From assembly GCF_000172635.2 (NCBI RefSeq), contig NC_018632.1:1798001-1862000 (forward strand): a DNA stretch of 64,000 nt. The letters are read 5' to 3'. The position numbers were made by a program, and so were the translations under genes. The stretch's first letter is position 1; each line of letters opens with the position of its first letter. Below the pieces are notes generated by a model. That model was not told where the DNA came from, searched no databases, and worked only from the letters and a program-made list of their open reading frames with translations. Shown here piece by piece: positions 27,789 through 37,374 of this stretch. The stretch is from Alteromonas macleodii ATCC 27126 (GTDB lineage Bacteria > Pseudomonadota > Gammaproteobacteria > Enterobacterales > Alteromonadaceae).

Positions 27789-30443
27789 ATGGCAAAATCA
27801 CTGGTCATAGTCGAGTCACCAGCCAAAGCGAAAACGATAAATAAATATCTCGGTAAAAATTTTATCGTAAAAAGTTCGGTTGGCCACGTGCGAGATCTTC
27901 CGACGAAGGCTTTAGGCAAAGTAGAGCCTAAAAAACCGGCTAAAGAACTCAAAACTTTAAGCGAAGAAGAGCGTCAAGAATATCTTCGCCGTCACGAATA
28001 TTTGAAGCTTGTAGACAGAATGGGTGTGGATCCAGAGAAAGACTGGAAAGCCCACTATCAAGTGCTGCAGGGTAAAGAGAAAGTCGTTAACGAACTTAAA
28101 AAGCTTGCTAAAGATGCTGACACTATCTATCTCGCGACCGATTTGGACCGCGAAGGGGAAGCGATTGCATGGCATTTACAAGAGCTGCTAGGTAAAAAAG
28201 ACAAAACTTACCAGCGAGTGGTGTTTAACGAAATTACTAAAAACGCGATTCAAGATGCGTTCTCAGATCCGGGCGAACTAAATATCTCTCGCGTCAACGC
28301 CCAGCAGGCTCGTCGATTCCTGGACCGTGTTGTAGGCTTCATGGTATCGCCACTTCTGTGGAAAAAAATTGCGCGAGGCCTCTCAGCAGGGCGAGTTCAA
28401 TCGGTAGCGGTTAGACTTGTTGTAGAGCGTGAGCGAGAAATTAAAGCGTTTGTACCTGAAGAGTTTTGGGACGTACACGCAGATTTAACTAGCAAGCAAA
28501 AAGCGGCACTGCGCATGCTGGTAGCAAAGCACCAGGGCAATGCGTTCAAGCCTAAAAACAAGGCCGAAACTGATAAAGCGCTTGCTGACTTAGAAGGGGC
28601 TAACTACACGGTAGAAAGCCGCGAGTCAAAGCCTACGCAAAGTCGTCCTTCTGCACCATTTATTACCTCAACGCTACAACAAGCGGCAAGTACTCGATTG
28701 GGCTTTGGTGTTAAGAAAACCATGATGATGGCACAGCGCCTTTATGAGGCGGGCTACATCACCTATATGCGTACGGATTCAACCAATTTAAGCCAAGAGG
28801 CGTTGGACAGTGCTCGTGCATACATTTCAGATAATTTTGGTGACAAGTACCTGCCTGATTCGCCAAATCGCTACGGCAGTAAAGAAGGTGCGCAAGAGGC
28901 GCACGAAGCGATCCGTCCTTCAAACGTGAGCATAAGTGCTGCAAGTTTAGGCGATATGGAACGCGATGCACAGCGTCTTTATGAGCTTATTTGGCGCCAG
29001 TTTGTGGCCTGTCAAATGACCCCAGCTAAGTACGATGCAACCACTATCAAAGTGGCGGCGGGTGATTACGAGCTGACGGCGAAAGGCCGCGTACTTAAGT
29101 TCGATGGTTGGACTTGCGTTCAGCCTCAGCTTCGCAAAAAAGGCGAAGAAGAGCTCATGTTGCCTGATGTACAAAAAGGCGATGTGCTTGACTTAAAAGC
29201 GCTTGATCCTAAACAACACTTCACCAAGCCTGTAGCGCGATTTAATGAAGCTTCGTTAGTAAAAGAGCTTGAAAAACGCGGTATTGGTCGTCCATCGACC
29301 TACGCCAGTATTATTTCGACGATTCAAGATCGCGGCTATGTGCGCTTAGAGAACAAGCGTTTTTATGCCGAGAAAATGGGCGAAATCGTAAACGATCGTC
29401 TGATGGAAAACTTTGACGATTTAATGAGCTATGACTTCACTGCCAACATGGAGCAGCATCTTGATGATATTGCTGAAGGCAAGAAAGATTGGAAGGACGT
29501 GCTCAACGACTTTTACAGCGGCTTCTACGGAAAACTGTTAAACGCTGAGAAAGACCCTGAAGAGGGCGGTATGCGCTTGAATCAGGCAGTGCCTGCAGGT
29601 GTTGAGTGCGATAAATGCGGCCGTGAAATGAACGTGAGAACCGCGTCAACTGGCGTATTCTTGGGCTGTTCAGGCTACAATTTACCGCCGAAAGAGCGCT
29701 GCACAAACACCATGAATTTAACGCCTGGTGATGAAGTCGTGAAAGTGGACGATGAAGAAGAGCTCGAAACGGAAGCGCTTCGTTCTAAAAAGCGTTGTCC
29801 TAAGTGCGGCACGGCGATGGACAGTTACTTGGTTGACGAAACCCGTAAACTTCATGTGTGTGGTAACACGCCAACATGTGATGGCACCTTAGTTGAAACA
29901 GGCACATTCAAGATAAAAGGCTATGACGGCCCCATTATTGAGTGTGATAAATGTGGCAGCGATATGGAGCTTAAAAACGGTCGATTTGGTAAATACTTCG
30001 GCTGCACCAACGAAGAGTGTAAGAATACTCGTAAGCTACTTAGAAACGGTGAAGCTGCGCCGCCAAAAGAAGATCCGGTAGATTTACCTGAGCTTCCGTG
30101 TGAAAAGTCTGACGCGCATTTTATGCTACGTGATGGCGCTTCGGGAATTTTCTTAGCGGCGCATAACTTTCCAAAGTCGCGTGAAACTCGTGCGCCGAAA
30201 GTGGAAGAACTTGCTCGCTTTAGAGATAGAATTTCGCCGAAATTCTACTATCTTGCTGATGCGCCACAAACAGACCCTGATGGTAACCCTGCAATAGTTC
30301 GATACAGCAGGAAGACCAAACAGCAATACGTGATGTCTGAGAATGACAACGGTAAAGCAACAGGGTGGTCTGCGTGGTACGACAATGGCAAATGGCAGGA
30401 GCAAGCCGCTAAAAAGCCAGCGACTAAAGCCAAGAAGAAGTAA
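27789..30443 (+). CDS. topA: DNA topoisomerase I
   Basis: Type IA topoisomerase relaxing negative supercoils; 884 residues (E. coli 865). The Toprim domain starts at [20 protein letters not shown] and contains [15 protein letters not shown] (metal-binding acidic residues). The catalytic Tyr is at about residue 326 in [14 protein letters not shown]. Around residues 600-760 there are three Cys4 zinc ribbons (CDKCGREM...[20 protein letters not shown]...[15 protein letters not shown]...CTNEEC). The remaining C-terminal part, ending in a Lys-rich tail, is a Toprim-associated domain. Followed by yaiL. Confidence 0.98.
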   Translation: MAKSLVIVESPAKAKTINKYLGKNFIVKSSVGHVRDLPTKALGKVEPKKPAKELKTLSEEERQEYLRRHEYLKLVDRMGVDPEKDWKAHYQVLQGKEKVVNELKKLAKDADTIYLATDLDREGEAIAWHLQELLGKKDKTYQRVVFNEITKNAIQDAFSDPGELNISRVNAQQARRFLDRVVGFMVSPLLWKKIARGLSAGRVQSVAVRLVVEREREIKAFVPEEFWDVHADLTSKQKAALRMLVAKHQGNAFKPKNKAETDKALADLEGANYTVESRESKPTQSRPSAPFITSTLQQAASTRLGFGVKKTMMMAQRLYEAGYITYMRTDSTNLSQEALDSARAYISDNFGDKYLPDSPNRYGSKEGAQEAHEAIRPSNVSISAASLGDMERDAQRLYELIWRQFVACQMTPAKYDATTIKVAAGDYELTAKGRVLKFDGWTCVQPQLRKKGEEELMLPDVQKGDVLDLKALDPKQHFTKPVARFNEASLVKELEKRGIGRPSTYASIISTIQDRGYVRLENKRFYAEKMGEIVNDRLMENFDDLMSYDFTANMEQHLDDIAEGKKDWKDVLNDFYSGFYGKLLNAEKDPEEGGMRLNQAVPAGVECDKCGREMNVRTASTGVFLGCSGYNLPPKERCTNTMNLTPGDEVVKVDDEEELETEALRSKKRCPKCGTAMDSYLVDETRKLHVCGNTPTCDGTLVETGTFKIKGYDGPIIECDKCGSDMELKNGRFGKYFGCTNEECKNTRKLLRNGEAAPPKEDPVDLPELPCEKSDAHFMLRDGASGIFLAAHNFPKSRETRAPKVEELARFRDRISPKFYYLADAPQTDPDGNPAIVRYSRKTKQQYVMSENDNGKATGWSAWYDNGKWQEQAAKKPATKAKKK

Positions 30444-30489
30444 CGCCTTTAATTCGGAAAAGGTAAAAATAGACCTTTAATTGAAATTC

Positions 30490-30515
30490 ACAAGCCCGAC
30501 ATTGCTCGGGCTTGT
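30490..30515 (+). terminator. Strong hairpin after topA, no T tract
   Basis: ACAAGCCCGA (30490-30499) and TCGGGCTTGT (30506-30515) pair perfectly over 10 bp with a 6-base loop. There is no T run after it, so intrinsic termination is doubtful; it could block 3' decay or need a factor. Confidence 0.45.
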
Positions 30516-30582
30516 TACGTAGTTAAAAGACGGTAAACGTCTGCAAAGCGTATCAATAGAAACAGAGTAACAGAGAGTAATT

Positions 30583-31134
30583 ATGGCCTCCTTACAAGAC
30601 CAACTACTGAAAGCCGGTTTGGCCGATAAAGCGTCTGCAAAGCAAGCGCGTGCAGATAAACGCAAAAAACAAAAGCAAAAGAATAAGCAAAAACAACCTG
30701 TCGCTGATGAAGCGACTATTGCTGCTCAACAAGCAGCTGAAGAGAAAAAAGCGCGCTCACGCGAGCTAAACCAGCTTCAACAGCAGGAGCGAGAGAAGCG
30801 CTCAATTATTGCGCAGGTAAGGCAGCTTATTACGGTAAACAAACAACCGCGCAATGGCGAAACCTTACTTAACTTTACACACGACAACGTAGTAAAGCGT
30901 CTGTATGTGAGTGAAGAGATGCACAAGCAAGTGACAAAAGGTCGTTTGGCTGTTGTATTGCTAGATGACGCTTATGAACTAGTACCAGCCCCCGTTGCTG
31001 ACAAAATTGCACAGCGCGACGAGGCTTCAGTTATTTACCGTGCTGATTTAGATAAGAGCGGAGCCGATGGTAAAGATGAAGAAGAAGATGATTGGTACGC
31101 CGATTATGAAATTCCAGATGATTTAACCTGGTAG
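30583..31134 (+). CDS. yaiL: YaiL family protein (DUF2058)
   Basis: 183 residues. The start MASLQDQLLKAGLADKASAK and the basic linker (RKKQKQKNKQKQ) are typical of DUF2058/YaiL, described in databases as a nucleic-acid-associated protein. A charged coiled coil (about 45-85) precedes the conserved C-terminal domain with FNFT-like NFTHDNVVKRLYVSEEMHKQ and RLAVVLLDDAYELVP. The acidic tail DEEEDDWYADYEIPDDLTW is characteristic. Precise function is not known. Confidence 0.88.
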   Translation: MASLQDQLLKAGLADKASAKQARADKRKKQKQKNKQKQPVADEATIAAQQAAEEKKARSRELNQLQQQEREKRSIIAQVRQLITVNKQPRNGETLLNFTHDNVVKRLYVSEEMHKQVTKGRLAVVLLDDAYELVPAPVADKIAQRDEASVIYRADLDKSGADGKDEEEDDWYADYEIPDDLTW

Positions 31135-31482
31135 GCCCTCTAATTGATTCTCGCAGCCGCGTTCTGTATCACAGAGCGTGGTAAGCGGGAAAGTAGACGT
31201 AAAAAAATTTCAATAATTCGCCCCCTCCCAATACGCCATTGTGCCAATGGCGAACGACTTACCGTTAAGCATTCTCTGTTAAAAAATTCAACACGTTGAT
31301 CTTTAGTAATTTTTACTTTTGCCGTTAACAAGCAATCTTTCTCATAACTACTTACGGTTTTCTCTACTATAGTTTTTTTTAGTCCTTACCCTGTTGAGCT
31401 TTGAAATACAGCAAAGATAAACAGGCCTACGTTACTAATTTTATTTGCATCGAACGTTTTTTCTTAGTTTTGGAGGGGTGCC
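31135..31482. other. Intergenic region with a perfect 8-bp inverted repeat
   Basis: 348 bp, no supported gene. CGCCATTG (31234-31241), TGC, CAATGGCG (31245-31252) form a perfect palindrome with no T tract on either side, more like an operator than a terminator. The region ends with a GGAGGGG ribosome-binding site for the protease gene. Confidence 0.4.
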
Positions 31483-32322
31483 ATGGGTGTCTCAATTAAG
31501 TGGTTCTTCAGTGTTGTGGTGTCGTTGTGTGTGTCTTTTTCAGCAAATGCAGGACTATTCAAAATTTCTATTAACGATCTTGGTGGTTTAACACCTTCAC
31601 AATCCAGCGTTTTTGATGATGCAATCGCTTATTGGGAGTCTTACCTAATAGGCGTTCAAAGCGAGTTTAATCACAATATTGTTATAGATGCGAGTGGCGT
31701 TGCACTTGATGGTGTGGGTGGCGTATTGGGTAGTGCTGGCCCAACGGGTATCACTCAGCTACCAGACAGCACTTTTGTTTATGCAAATAAAGGCCGCATG
31801 CGTTTTGATACGGCAGACCTTGATAGCTTAGAAAGTCGCGGTACGCTTTTTGATGTCATCGTACACGAGATGGCCCATGTTATTGGATTTGGAACATTGT
31901 GGACGACCGACTTTTTTATTGCGGGCAGCCAATCTAACTACGTCAGCGGTTCAGGGCGTTACATCGGAGAGTACGCTTTGGAAATTTATCGCCGCGAGTT
32001 TGTTGAAAACGCCACATTTATTCCTGTAGAACTGGGGGGAGGAGCCGGCACTGCCAACAGTCACTGGGACGAACCTTGGCCTGGTGGTTCATCAGATTTA
32101 ATGACAGGGTATTTGGGGCCATATCCAATTTCGTTAAGTGATACCACTGTAGCGTCGTTTGCTGATATTGGCTATTTGACTACGGTTACTCATGCAGTAA
32201 GTGAAGCCGCAACGGTATGGCTATTTCTATTTTCAATGGGACTTGTTGTAAGAAGGCATCATCAAAGGTCAACAGGCGCTAGTACACGTCGTCTACAAAT
32301 TTTTCAGGCGATGTCGGTCTAG
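31483..32322 (+). CDS. Secreted leishmanolysin-like metalloprotease with PEP-CTERM-like tail
   Basis: 279 residues. Signal peptide MGVSIKWFFSVVVSLCVSFSANA; strong GGAGG 8 bases before ATG. The zinc motif is DVIVHEMAHVIGFGTLW near residues 126-142, the HExxHxxGFGT form of M8 (leishmanolysin) peptidases, and the later NSHWDEPW...SDLMTGYL near 195-215 supplies the third His ligand as in that family. The C-terminus reads VSEAATVWLFLFSMGLVVRR: a short motif, a hydrophobic segment and an Arg cluster, which is the layout of PEP-CTERM sorting signals, with SEA in place of PEP. Likely exported and processed by exosortase or left membrane-anchored. Substrate unknown. Confidence 0.83.
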   Translation: MGVSIKWFFSVVVSLCVSFSANAGLFKISINDLGGLTPSQSSVFDDAIAYWESYLIGVQSEFNHNIVIDASGVALDGVGGVLGSAGPTGITQLPDSTFVYANKGRMRFDTADLDSLESRGTLFDVIVHEMAHVIGFGTLWTTDFFIAGSQSNYVSGSGRYIGEYALEIYRREFVENATFIPVELGGGAGTANSHWDEPWPGGSSDLMTGYLGPYPISLSDTTVASFADIGYLTTVTHAVSEAATVWLFLFSMGLVVRRHHQRSTGASTRRLQIFQAMSV

Positions 32323-32383
32323 CAGCGTTGAAGCGCTTGCGCAGAACAAAATGCTAAATCTATGCTGGGCGAATAATCTTGAG

Positions 32384-32398
32384 TGATAGTTTCTATCA
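32384..32398. promoter_or_regulatory. Palindrome TGATAG-N3-CTATCA, site 1 of a likely LysR operator
   Basis: TGATAG (32384-32389), TTT, CTATCA (32393-32398): perfect 15-bp inverted repeat, 130 bp before the LysR start codon. The same motif recurs at 32492 and, with two mismatches, at 37351. Confidence 0.65.
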
Positions 32399-32486
32399 AT
32401 CAGTATGTGCACATATTTTTGGGATTTTTGGCTTATTCTAAAAACATGCGTTTAATGTACTTACAAGTCAAGCATTTCATTGGTAG

Positions 32487-32515
32487 AATCATGATAGAAG
32501 CTATCTATCATGATT
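32487..32515. promoter_or_regulatory. 29-bp perfect inverted repeat, site 2 of a likely LysR operator
   Basis: AATCATGATAG (32487-32497), AAGCTAT, CTATCATGATT (32505-32515): perfect 11-bp arms. It also contains TGATAG-AAG-CTATC(T), the motif of site 1. It ends 1 base before the AAGGA ribosome-binding site of the LysR gene, so a bound regulator would block its own transcription. Confidence 0.75.
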
Positions 32516-32528
32516 AAGGAATTGGTCT

Positions 32529-33440
32529 TTGGATATTCGTCAGCTCCGGTTTCTGGTCGCGTTAGATGAGACGCAGCACTTCGGTAAAGCGGCTAAGTCG
32601 TGCAATGTTACACAACCCACGCTTTCTTCACGCCTTCATAATTTAGAAGATGAGCTTGGCATTCAGTTGGTGGCTCGCAACCACAGATTCCAAGGCTTTA
32701 CGCCGGAAGGTGAAAGAATTTTGGCATGGGCAAGGAATATCTTAGCGGCGTGTGACGGACTACAAGCGGAAGCTGCATCGTGCAAAGGTGCCTTAGTTGG
32801 CCGACTTCGGATTGGTGCCGTTCCTCTAGCGAGTGTCGATCCTATCGACATTATTGACACCCTCTCAAAACAGCACAGTGCACTACAGTTTTCCTTACAA
32901 ACACATAGCAGTGAGTATATCGTTAACGCGCTACACCGTAACGAGCTTGACCTGGGTCTTTGTTACCTTGAAGGCATGAGCGCGCAACACTTCCATATTT
33001 TGCCGTTTAAAGCTACACCAATGGTGTTGCTGTATCACCCTAATCATTACTGCTTTGAGCAAGATACCCTAAGCTGGCAGTCTCTTTCATCACTGCCACT
33101 TGGGTTATTAACACCTTCAATGCACTTTAGGCAGTCAATCACGTTAAACATGGCTAATGTGGGCGTGAACAATGAGCCTGTTATTGAATCAGACTCGGTT
33201 CATTGTTTACTGCAAGCAGTGAAAAAGGGGATGTGTTGTACGATCCTTCCAACCAACGTCGCAAAGGCCAATGATGATTTAGGACTCGCCTATGTTACTG
33301 TTGACGATGGTAAAACCATTTCGCCTTTAGGGCTCATCATGCGAAAAGGCGAACCCAGCTCTCCCATTGCCAAACAATGCTTTGAGTTTTTAAAAGGATA
33401 TGAGGAGATTTTCAATAAAGGGGGCATATGCTGTGAGTAA
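32529..33440 (+). CDS. LysR-family regulator of the molybdoenzyme cluster
   Basis: 303 residues. N-terminal helix-turn-helix (MDIRQLRFLVALDETQHFGKAAKSCNVTQPTLSSRLHNLEDELGIQLV) followed by a substrate-binding-like effector domain (RLRIGAVPLASVDPIDIIDTL... to LGLIMRKGEPSSPIAKQCFEFL). TTG start supported by AAGGA 8 bases upstream. The gene is followed directly by mobA (8-base overlap) and fdhD, and faces a formate dehydrogenase-like gene, so control of that enzyme is likely. Cys residues in KKGMCCTILP and GGICCE may matter for sensing, which is speculation. Confidence 0.9.
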   Translation: MDIRQLRFLVALDETQHFGKAAKSCNVTQPTLSSRLHNLEDELGIQLVARNHRFQGFTPEGERILAWARNILAACDGLQAEAASCKGALVGRLRIGAVPLASVDPIDIIDTLSKQHSALQFSLQTHSSEYIVNALHRNELDLGLCYLEGMSAQHFHILPFKATPMVLLYHPNHYCFEQDTLSWQSLSSLPLGLLTPSMHFRQSITLNMANVGVNNEPVIESDSVHCLLQAVKKGMCCTILPTNVAKANDDLGLAYVTVDDGKTISPLGLIMRKGEPSSPIAKQCFEFLKGYEEIFNKGGICCE

Positions 33441-34071
33441 AGTGAATACGACACTCATCGGTTTAGCGCTTGCGGGTGGTCAATCGCGCAGAATGGGGCA
33501 AGATAAAGCACTTATGCGTTATCAGGGCCGTACTCTCATCGATAATGCTTCGTTACTTTTACAGTCTGCGAGTTGCGATAAAGTGTTAATTAGCCGCAAC
33601 GCGCCAGGTTTTTTGAATGACAAAATTGAAGATGCAGGTCCGCTTAGCGGAGTACATGCTGTTTTAGACGCACTATCTCAACCTGATAATCACAATGGCA
33701 ATCCTTGTGAACTACTTGTTCTTCCCGTTGACATGCCGCAGATGACGCCCGAGCTTTTGAGAATATTAGTCTCGCGAGGGCGAGAGGCTGAAAAGGCATG
33801 TTATGTGGAAAAACGCTTTTTGCCTTTCTATTTACCCGTTACTCAGGACACCAAAGCCCTCTTAGCCAACTATCTAGTTGAGCAAAGTAAAAGACGAGTG
33901 GTAGGATTTTTAGAAATTCTCAATGCAGTTTCTCTTAAAGAAGGCGACCTCAAAAAAATAGCGCGTAAAGATGAAAGCGATAACAAAAAGCGTCTCGCAA
34001 ATATGTCCAATGAAGATGGCGTAGAGTGGTTGAATGTGAATACTCCAGGTGATTGGCCACATGAAAAGTAA
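33433..34071 (+). CDS. mobA: Molybdenum cofactor guanylyltransferase
   Basis: Links GMP to molybdopterin to make the guanine dinucleotide cofactor used by formate dehydrogenase-type enzymes. 212 residues from GTG 33433; the nucleotidyltransferase motif LALAGGQSRRMGQDKALMRYQG and DAGPLSGVHAVLDAL are intact, and PVDMP carries the metal-binding Asp. GTG 33433 follows AAGGGGG and overlaps the LysR stop; an ATG at 33400 would add 11 residues that do not fit the family. fdhD follows with overlap. Confidence 0.9.
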   Translation: MSKVNTTLIGLALAGGQSRRMGQDKALMRYQGRTLIDNASLLLQSASCDKVLISRNAPGFLNDKIEDAGPLSGVHAVLDALSQPDNHNGNPCELLVLPVDMPQMTPELLRILVSRGREAEKACYVEKRFLPFYLPVTQDTKALLANYLVEQSKRRVVGFLEILNAVSLKEGDLKKIARKDESDNKKRLANMSNEDGVEWLNVNTPGDWPHEK

Positions 34072-34842
34072 CACTGAACAACACGCATTAGTTTTAGATG
34101 CTACACCCTATACGCAAAAGTTTGCCCTTGCCGAAGAAGTCGCTTTAAGCATTAGTTATAACGGTATTAATTATGCCGTAATGCTGATAACCCCAAACGA
34201 CATTGAAGATTTCATTGTGGGCTTCAGTTTAAGTAACGACATTATCGAACATCCCCGCCAGCTTTACGGTATTGAATTGACGCATCACAAAGAACACATC
34301 AATGCGGAAGTTGAAATTGCCAATCAGGCGTTCTGGAAGTTAAAGGAAAATAAACGGCAATTGGCGGGGGCGTCGGGCTGTGGGCTCTGCGGTGTTGAGG
34401 CATTAGACAACGCTTTGCCTCAATTGACGTCTATTGATGTATCGCCTTTGCCTGATGTGAGCTGGTTTAAAGGATTGCGAAGCCTTATATCTAATGCGCA
34501 AGCATTAGCTCAGCAGAGCGGTGCGGTGCATGGAGCGCTCTACATTGATGCTAAGCGCAATGTGCTGGCATGCCGAGAAGATATAGGAAGGCATAATGCT
34601 TTTGATAAATTAATTGGTGCTATCACCACCAAAAACTCTTTCAACCTGAAGGTATTGTTGTGCTCACAAGCCGCTGCAGTTTAGAGTTGGTTCAAAAAGC
34701 GATAAGAGCTAAATTACCTTTGGTAGTGACGCTATCTGCTCCTACAGCCTTATCAGTAAAGTGGGCAAGCCGTTATGGTCTCACCCTGATCCATGTACCT
34801 AAGTATGACCCTCCAAGAGCTTACGCACCGCAAGAAAAGTAG
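34061..34842 (+). pseudogene. fdhD: FdhD, formate dehydrogenase sulfurtransferase, frameshifted
   Basis: FdhD passes sulfur to the molybdenum cofactor of formate dehydrogenase. Frame 1 (34061-34684; GTG 34049 also possible) has the FdhD core including the sulfur-transfer cysteines in GASGCGLCGVEALD and REDIGRHNAFDKLIGA, but runs into TAG after CSQAAAV. The missing family C-terminus is in the -1 frame from 34660: VLTSRCSLELVQKAIRAK and VTLSAPTALSVKWASRYGLTLIHV, ending at 34842. Adding one G in TTGTTGTGCTC near 34658-34660 would restore a full-length FdhD of about 260 residues. No slippery heptamer is evident, so this is a true mutation or a sequencing error rather than programmed frameshifting. 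Confidence 0.88.
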
Positions 34843-34907
34843 TGCGCAGCGAGCCAGTTAGAAACAAAGGGCCTGTACTGATAAGTGCCGGATAAGCAAA
34901 GAAAAGC

Positions 34908-37232
34908 TTACACCGCAGAGACTGCTATTCTGCCATCTGATTCAGATTTAGAAAGCTTGATCGCGATAAATTTCGATGTTGGTGTGAACGTGCCATCACC
35001 GTAACTTTCTAGTGGTACTAACGGATTGGTTTCGGGGTAATATGCTGCCGCTTGACCTTGCGGGATGTCGTAAGCCACCAACATAAACTGTTTAACTTGG
35101 CGTGTTTTGCCGTCGTTCCACATTGACGTAATGTCGACTTTATCGCCATCGTTAAAACCCAGCTTCTTAATGTCACGTTCATTGACAAACAGAACGTCCC
35201 GCGCGCCAAACACGTTTCTGTAGCGGTCATCCATACCATAAATAGTTGTGTTGTACTGATCATGAGAGCGCAGTGTTTGTAAAATGAGGTCCGGCTCTTC
35301 ACCTTTCGCAACGAGGTCGGCATTTAACAGTGAATCAGGCAGGGCGTTAGCAGCAAACTCGGCTTTGCCCGATGGTGTTAACCAGCGTCTCTCACCTGCT
35401 GCATTACCTAAATGAAAACCACCTGGTTGAGCGAGTTTGGTGTTAAAGTCTTTAAAACCGTCTATGGTGTCGGCAATGAGCTCACGAATATTGTCGTAAT
35501 CGCTTATTAAGAAGTCCCAGTCTACCGGCGTGTTGCCTAACGTCGCCTTCGCGATACCAGCAATAATAGCGGGTTCAGAGCGAAGTTCGGGCGAGCTTGG
35601 CGGAAGTTGGCCATAAGAAATATGGACCATAGAAAATGTATCTTCCACAGTCACGCCTTGTTGCCCGCTAGCCTGCATGTCAATTTCAGTACGTCCCAAG
35701 CAGGGTAATATAAGCGCGTCTTTACCTGTGGTTAGGTGAGAACGATTTAATTTGGTGGCGATATGAACGGTTAAGTCGCATTGTGACAGCGCAGCGTGAG
35801 TACGCGGCGTATCTGGCGTCGCCTGGGCGAAATTACCGCCTAAGCCGATGAAAACTTTGGATTCACCACTTTCCATAGCCTGGATAGCTTGAATCGTATT
35901 GTGACCTCTTTCTCGTGGAACGGCGAAGTTAAACTTGTTCTCTAGTGCGTCAAGCAATGCTTTGGGGGGTACTTCGTTAATACCCACAGTTCTATCCCCC
36001 TGCACATTGCTGTGGCCACGAACGGGAGAAAGCCCTGCACCAGGCTTGCCCACGTTTCCTCGTAGTAGTTGTACGTTCACTATTTCCTGAACCGTAGCTA
36101 CTGAGTGCTTGTGTTGGGTGATCCCCATTGCCCAGCACATGATCACCCGTTCTCCACGTCTGTACATGGTTGCCGCGTGACGTATTTCGTCTTTTGATAA
36201 ACCGCTCTGCGCTTCAATATGCTCCCAGCTCGTCGCTTCAACGGCACTCAAATAATCGTCCATTCCATTGGTATGTGCGTTAATAAAGTCGTGGTCGAAT
36301 ACGGGAGGAGCATTGTTCGCTTTGGCTTCTTGCTCCCAAGTTAACAGCCATTTAGCGATGCCGCGCATAACCGCCATGTCACCACCAAGAGCAGGCCTGA
36401 AATAGGCGGTATTGGTTGGCTCAGAGCCATTGGTAAGCATTTCAACGGGATGCTGCGGGTTTTGAAATCGTTCAAGGCCACGCTCTTTTAACGGGTTGAA
36501 GCATACCACTTGCGCCCCTCTTCGTACTGCTTCACGAAGAGGTTCTAGCATGCGAGGGTGGTTAGTTCCCGGATTTTGGCCGATAACAAAAATGGTGTCT
36601 GCTTTTGCAAAATCATTGAACGTAACTGTGCCTTTGCCCACGCCTATCGTAGGTTTCATACCTTGCCCCGACGCTTCGTGGCACATATTTGAACAATCGG
36701 GAAAATTATTTGTGCCAAATGCGCGCACGAATAACTGATATAAATAGGCGGCTTCATTACTCGCCCGCCCGGAGGTATAAAACTCCGCCTGATGAGGGGA
36801 ATGTAAACCCTTCAAGTGTTTGGCAATAAGTGCGAAGGCATCGTCCCATGATACTGGTTCGTAATGGTCTGCTTGAGCATTGTAGCGCATAGGGTGGGTG
36901 AGTCTCCCTTGTGACTCAAGCCAGTAGTCGGTGTGCTTTTTCAGTGAGCCGACCGAATACTTAGAGAAAAATGTTGGGTCTACATAGCGACCGGTAGACT
37001 CCCAGTTCACTGCTTTAGCACCATTTTCACAAAACTTCACTAAACCACTTTCTGGTGATTCACCCCACGCACAGCCTGGGCAGTCAAAGCCTTTGTCTTG
37101 GTTCGTTTTGAGCATGGCTCGTAGATTCTTAAGTGGCTTTTCGCTTTGGATCCAGCTCTGGGTTACACTCTTTAGTGCTCCCCATCCGCCAGCGGGTTTG
37201 TTGTACGTTTTTATGTTACGCTTATCACTCAT
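34908..37232 (-). CDS. YdeP-type molybdopterin oxidoreductase (formate dehydrogenase alpha-like)
   Basis: 774 residues, DMSO-reductase superfamily, similar to E. coli YdeP and the Fdh-alpha-like family TIGR01701. The N-terminus NKPAGGWGALKSVTQSW is family-typical; a CPGCAW motif with a later Cys (LVKFCENGA) suggests an iron-sulfur site; SNMCHEASG near residue 180 supplies the likely metal-ligand Cys. Molybdopterin-binding blocks include VFIGLGGNFAQATPDTPRTHAAL and LQTLRSHDQYNTTIYGMDDRYRN. No twin-arginine signal, so cytoplasmic. It converges on mobA-fdhD, which provide cofactor maturation. Real substrate uncertain: members are linked with formate oxidation and acid resistance. Confidence 0.9.
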   Translation of the reverse strand: MSDKRNIKTYNKPAGGWGALKSVTQSWIQSEKPLKNLRAMLKTNQDKGFDCPGCAWGESPESGLVKFCENGAKAVNWESTGRYVDPTFFSKYSVGSLKKHTDYWLESQGRLTHPMRYNAQADHYEPVSWDDAFALIAKHLKGLHSPHQAEFYTSGRASNEAAYLYQLFVRAFGTNNFPDCSNMCHEASGQGMKPTIGVGKGTVTFNDFAKADTIFVIGQNPGTNHPRMLEPLREAVRRGAQVVCFNPLKERGLERFQNPQHPVEMLTNGSEPTNTAYFRPALGGDMAVMRGIAKWLLTWEQEAKANNAPPVFDHDFINAHTNGMDDYLSAVEATSWEHIEAQSGLSKDEIRHAATMYRRGERVIMCWAMGITQHKHSVATVQEIVNVQLLRGNVGKPGAGLSPVRGHSNVQGDRTVGINEVPPKALLDALENKFNFAVPRERGHNTIQAIQAMESGESKVFIGLGGNFAQATPDTPRTHAALSQCDLTVHIATKLNRSHLTTGKDALILPCLGRTEIDMQASGQQGVTVEDTFSMVHISYGQLPPSSPELRSEPAIIAGIAKATLGNTPVDWDFLISDYDNIRELIADTIDGFKDFNTKLAQPGGFHLGNAAGERRWLTPSGKAEFAANALPDSLLNADLVAKGEEPDLILQTLRSHDQYNTTIYGMDDRYRNVFGARDVLFVNERDIKKLGFNDGDKVDITSMWNDGKTRQVKQFMLVAYDIPQGQAAAYYPETNPLVPLESYGDGTFTPTSKFIAIKLSKSESDGRIAVSAV

Positions 37233-37350
37233 GTTCTGCCCCTGTGTCTACGCGGGCATTTGCCCTTGTCTACAAAACCTAACCAAGACTTTTTGTCTAA
37301 ACAGCGTAACCATTCTGGTTACGGTATTCCAATTGATTACGCTAACTAGA

Positions 37351-37365
37351 TGATAGGGTTCATCA
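37351..37365. promoter_or_regulatory. Degenerate copy of the LysR operator upstream of the dehydrogenase gene
   Basis: TGATAG-GGT-TCATCA, 10 of 12 specified bases of TGATAG-N3-CTATCA. It lies 119 bp before the start of the molybdopterin oxidoreductase gene. Confidence 0.45.
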
Positions 37366-37374
37366 ATTAACCGC

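Noticed and set aside
31140..31331. Minus-strand frame of 63 codons downstream of yaiL
   Set aside because: No ribosome-binding site, no recognisable domain, and it lies across a palindrome; not supported.
32384..32515. OxyR site before the LysR gene
   Set aside because: The ATAG-N7-CTAT spacing in the 29-bp repeat resembles OxyR sites, but the inner bases fit poorly and the N3 form at the other two sites does not fit OxyR.
34640..34690. Programmed frameshift in fdhD
   Set aside because: No X-XXY-YYZ slippery heptamer and no clear downstream structure; a mutation or sequence error fits better.
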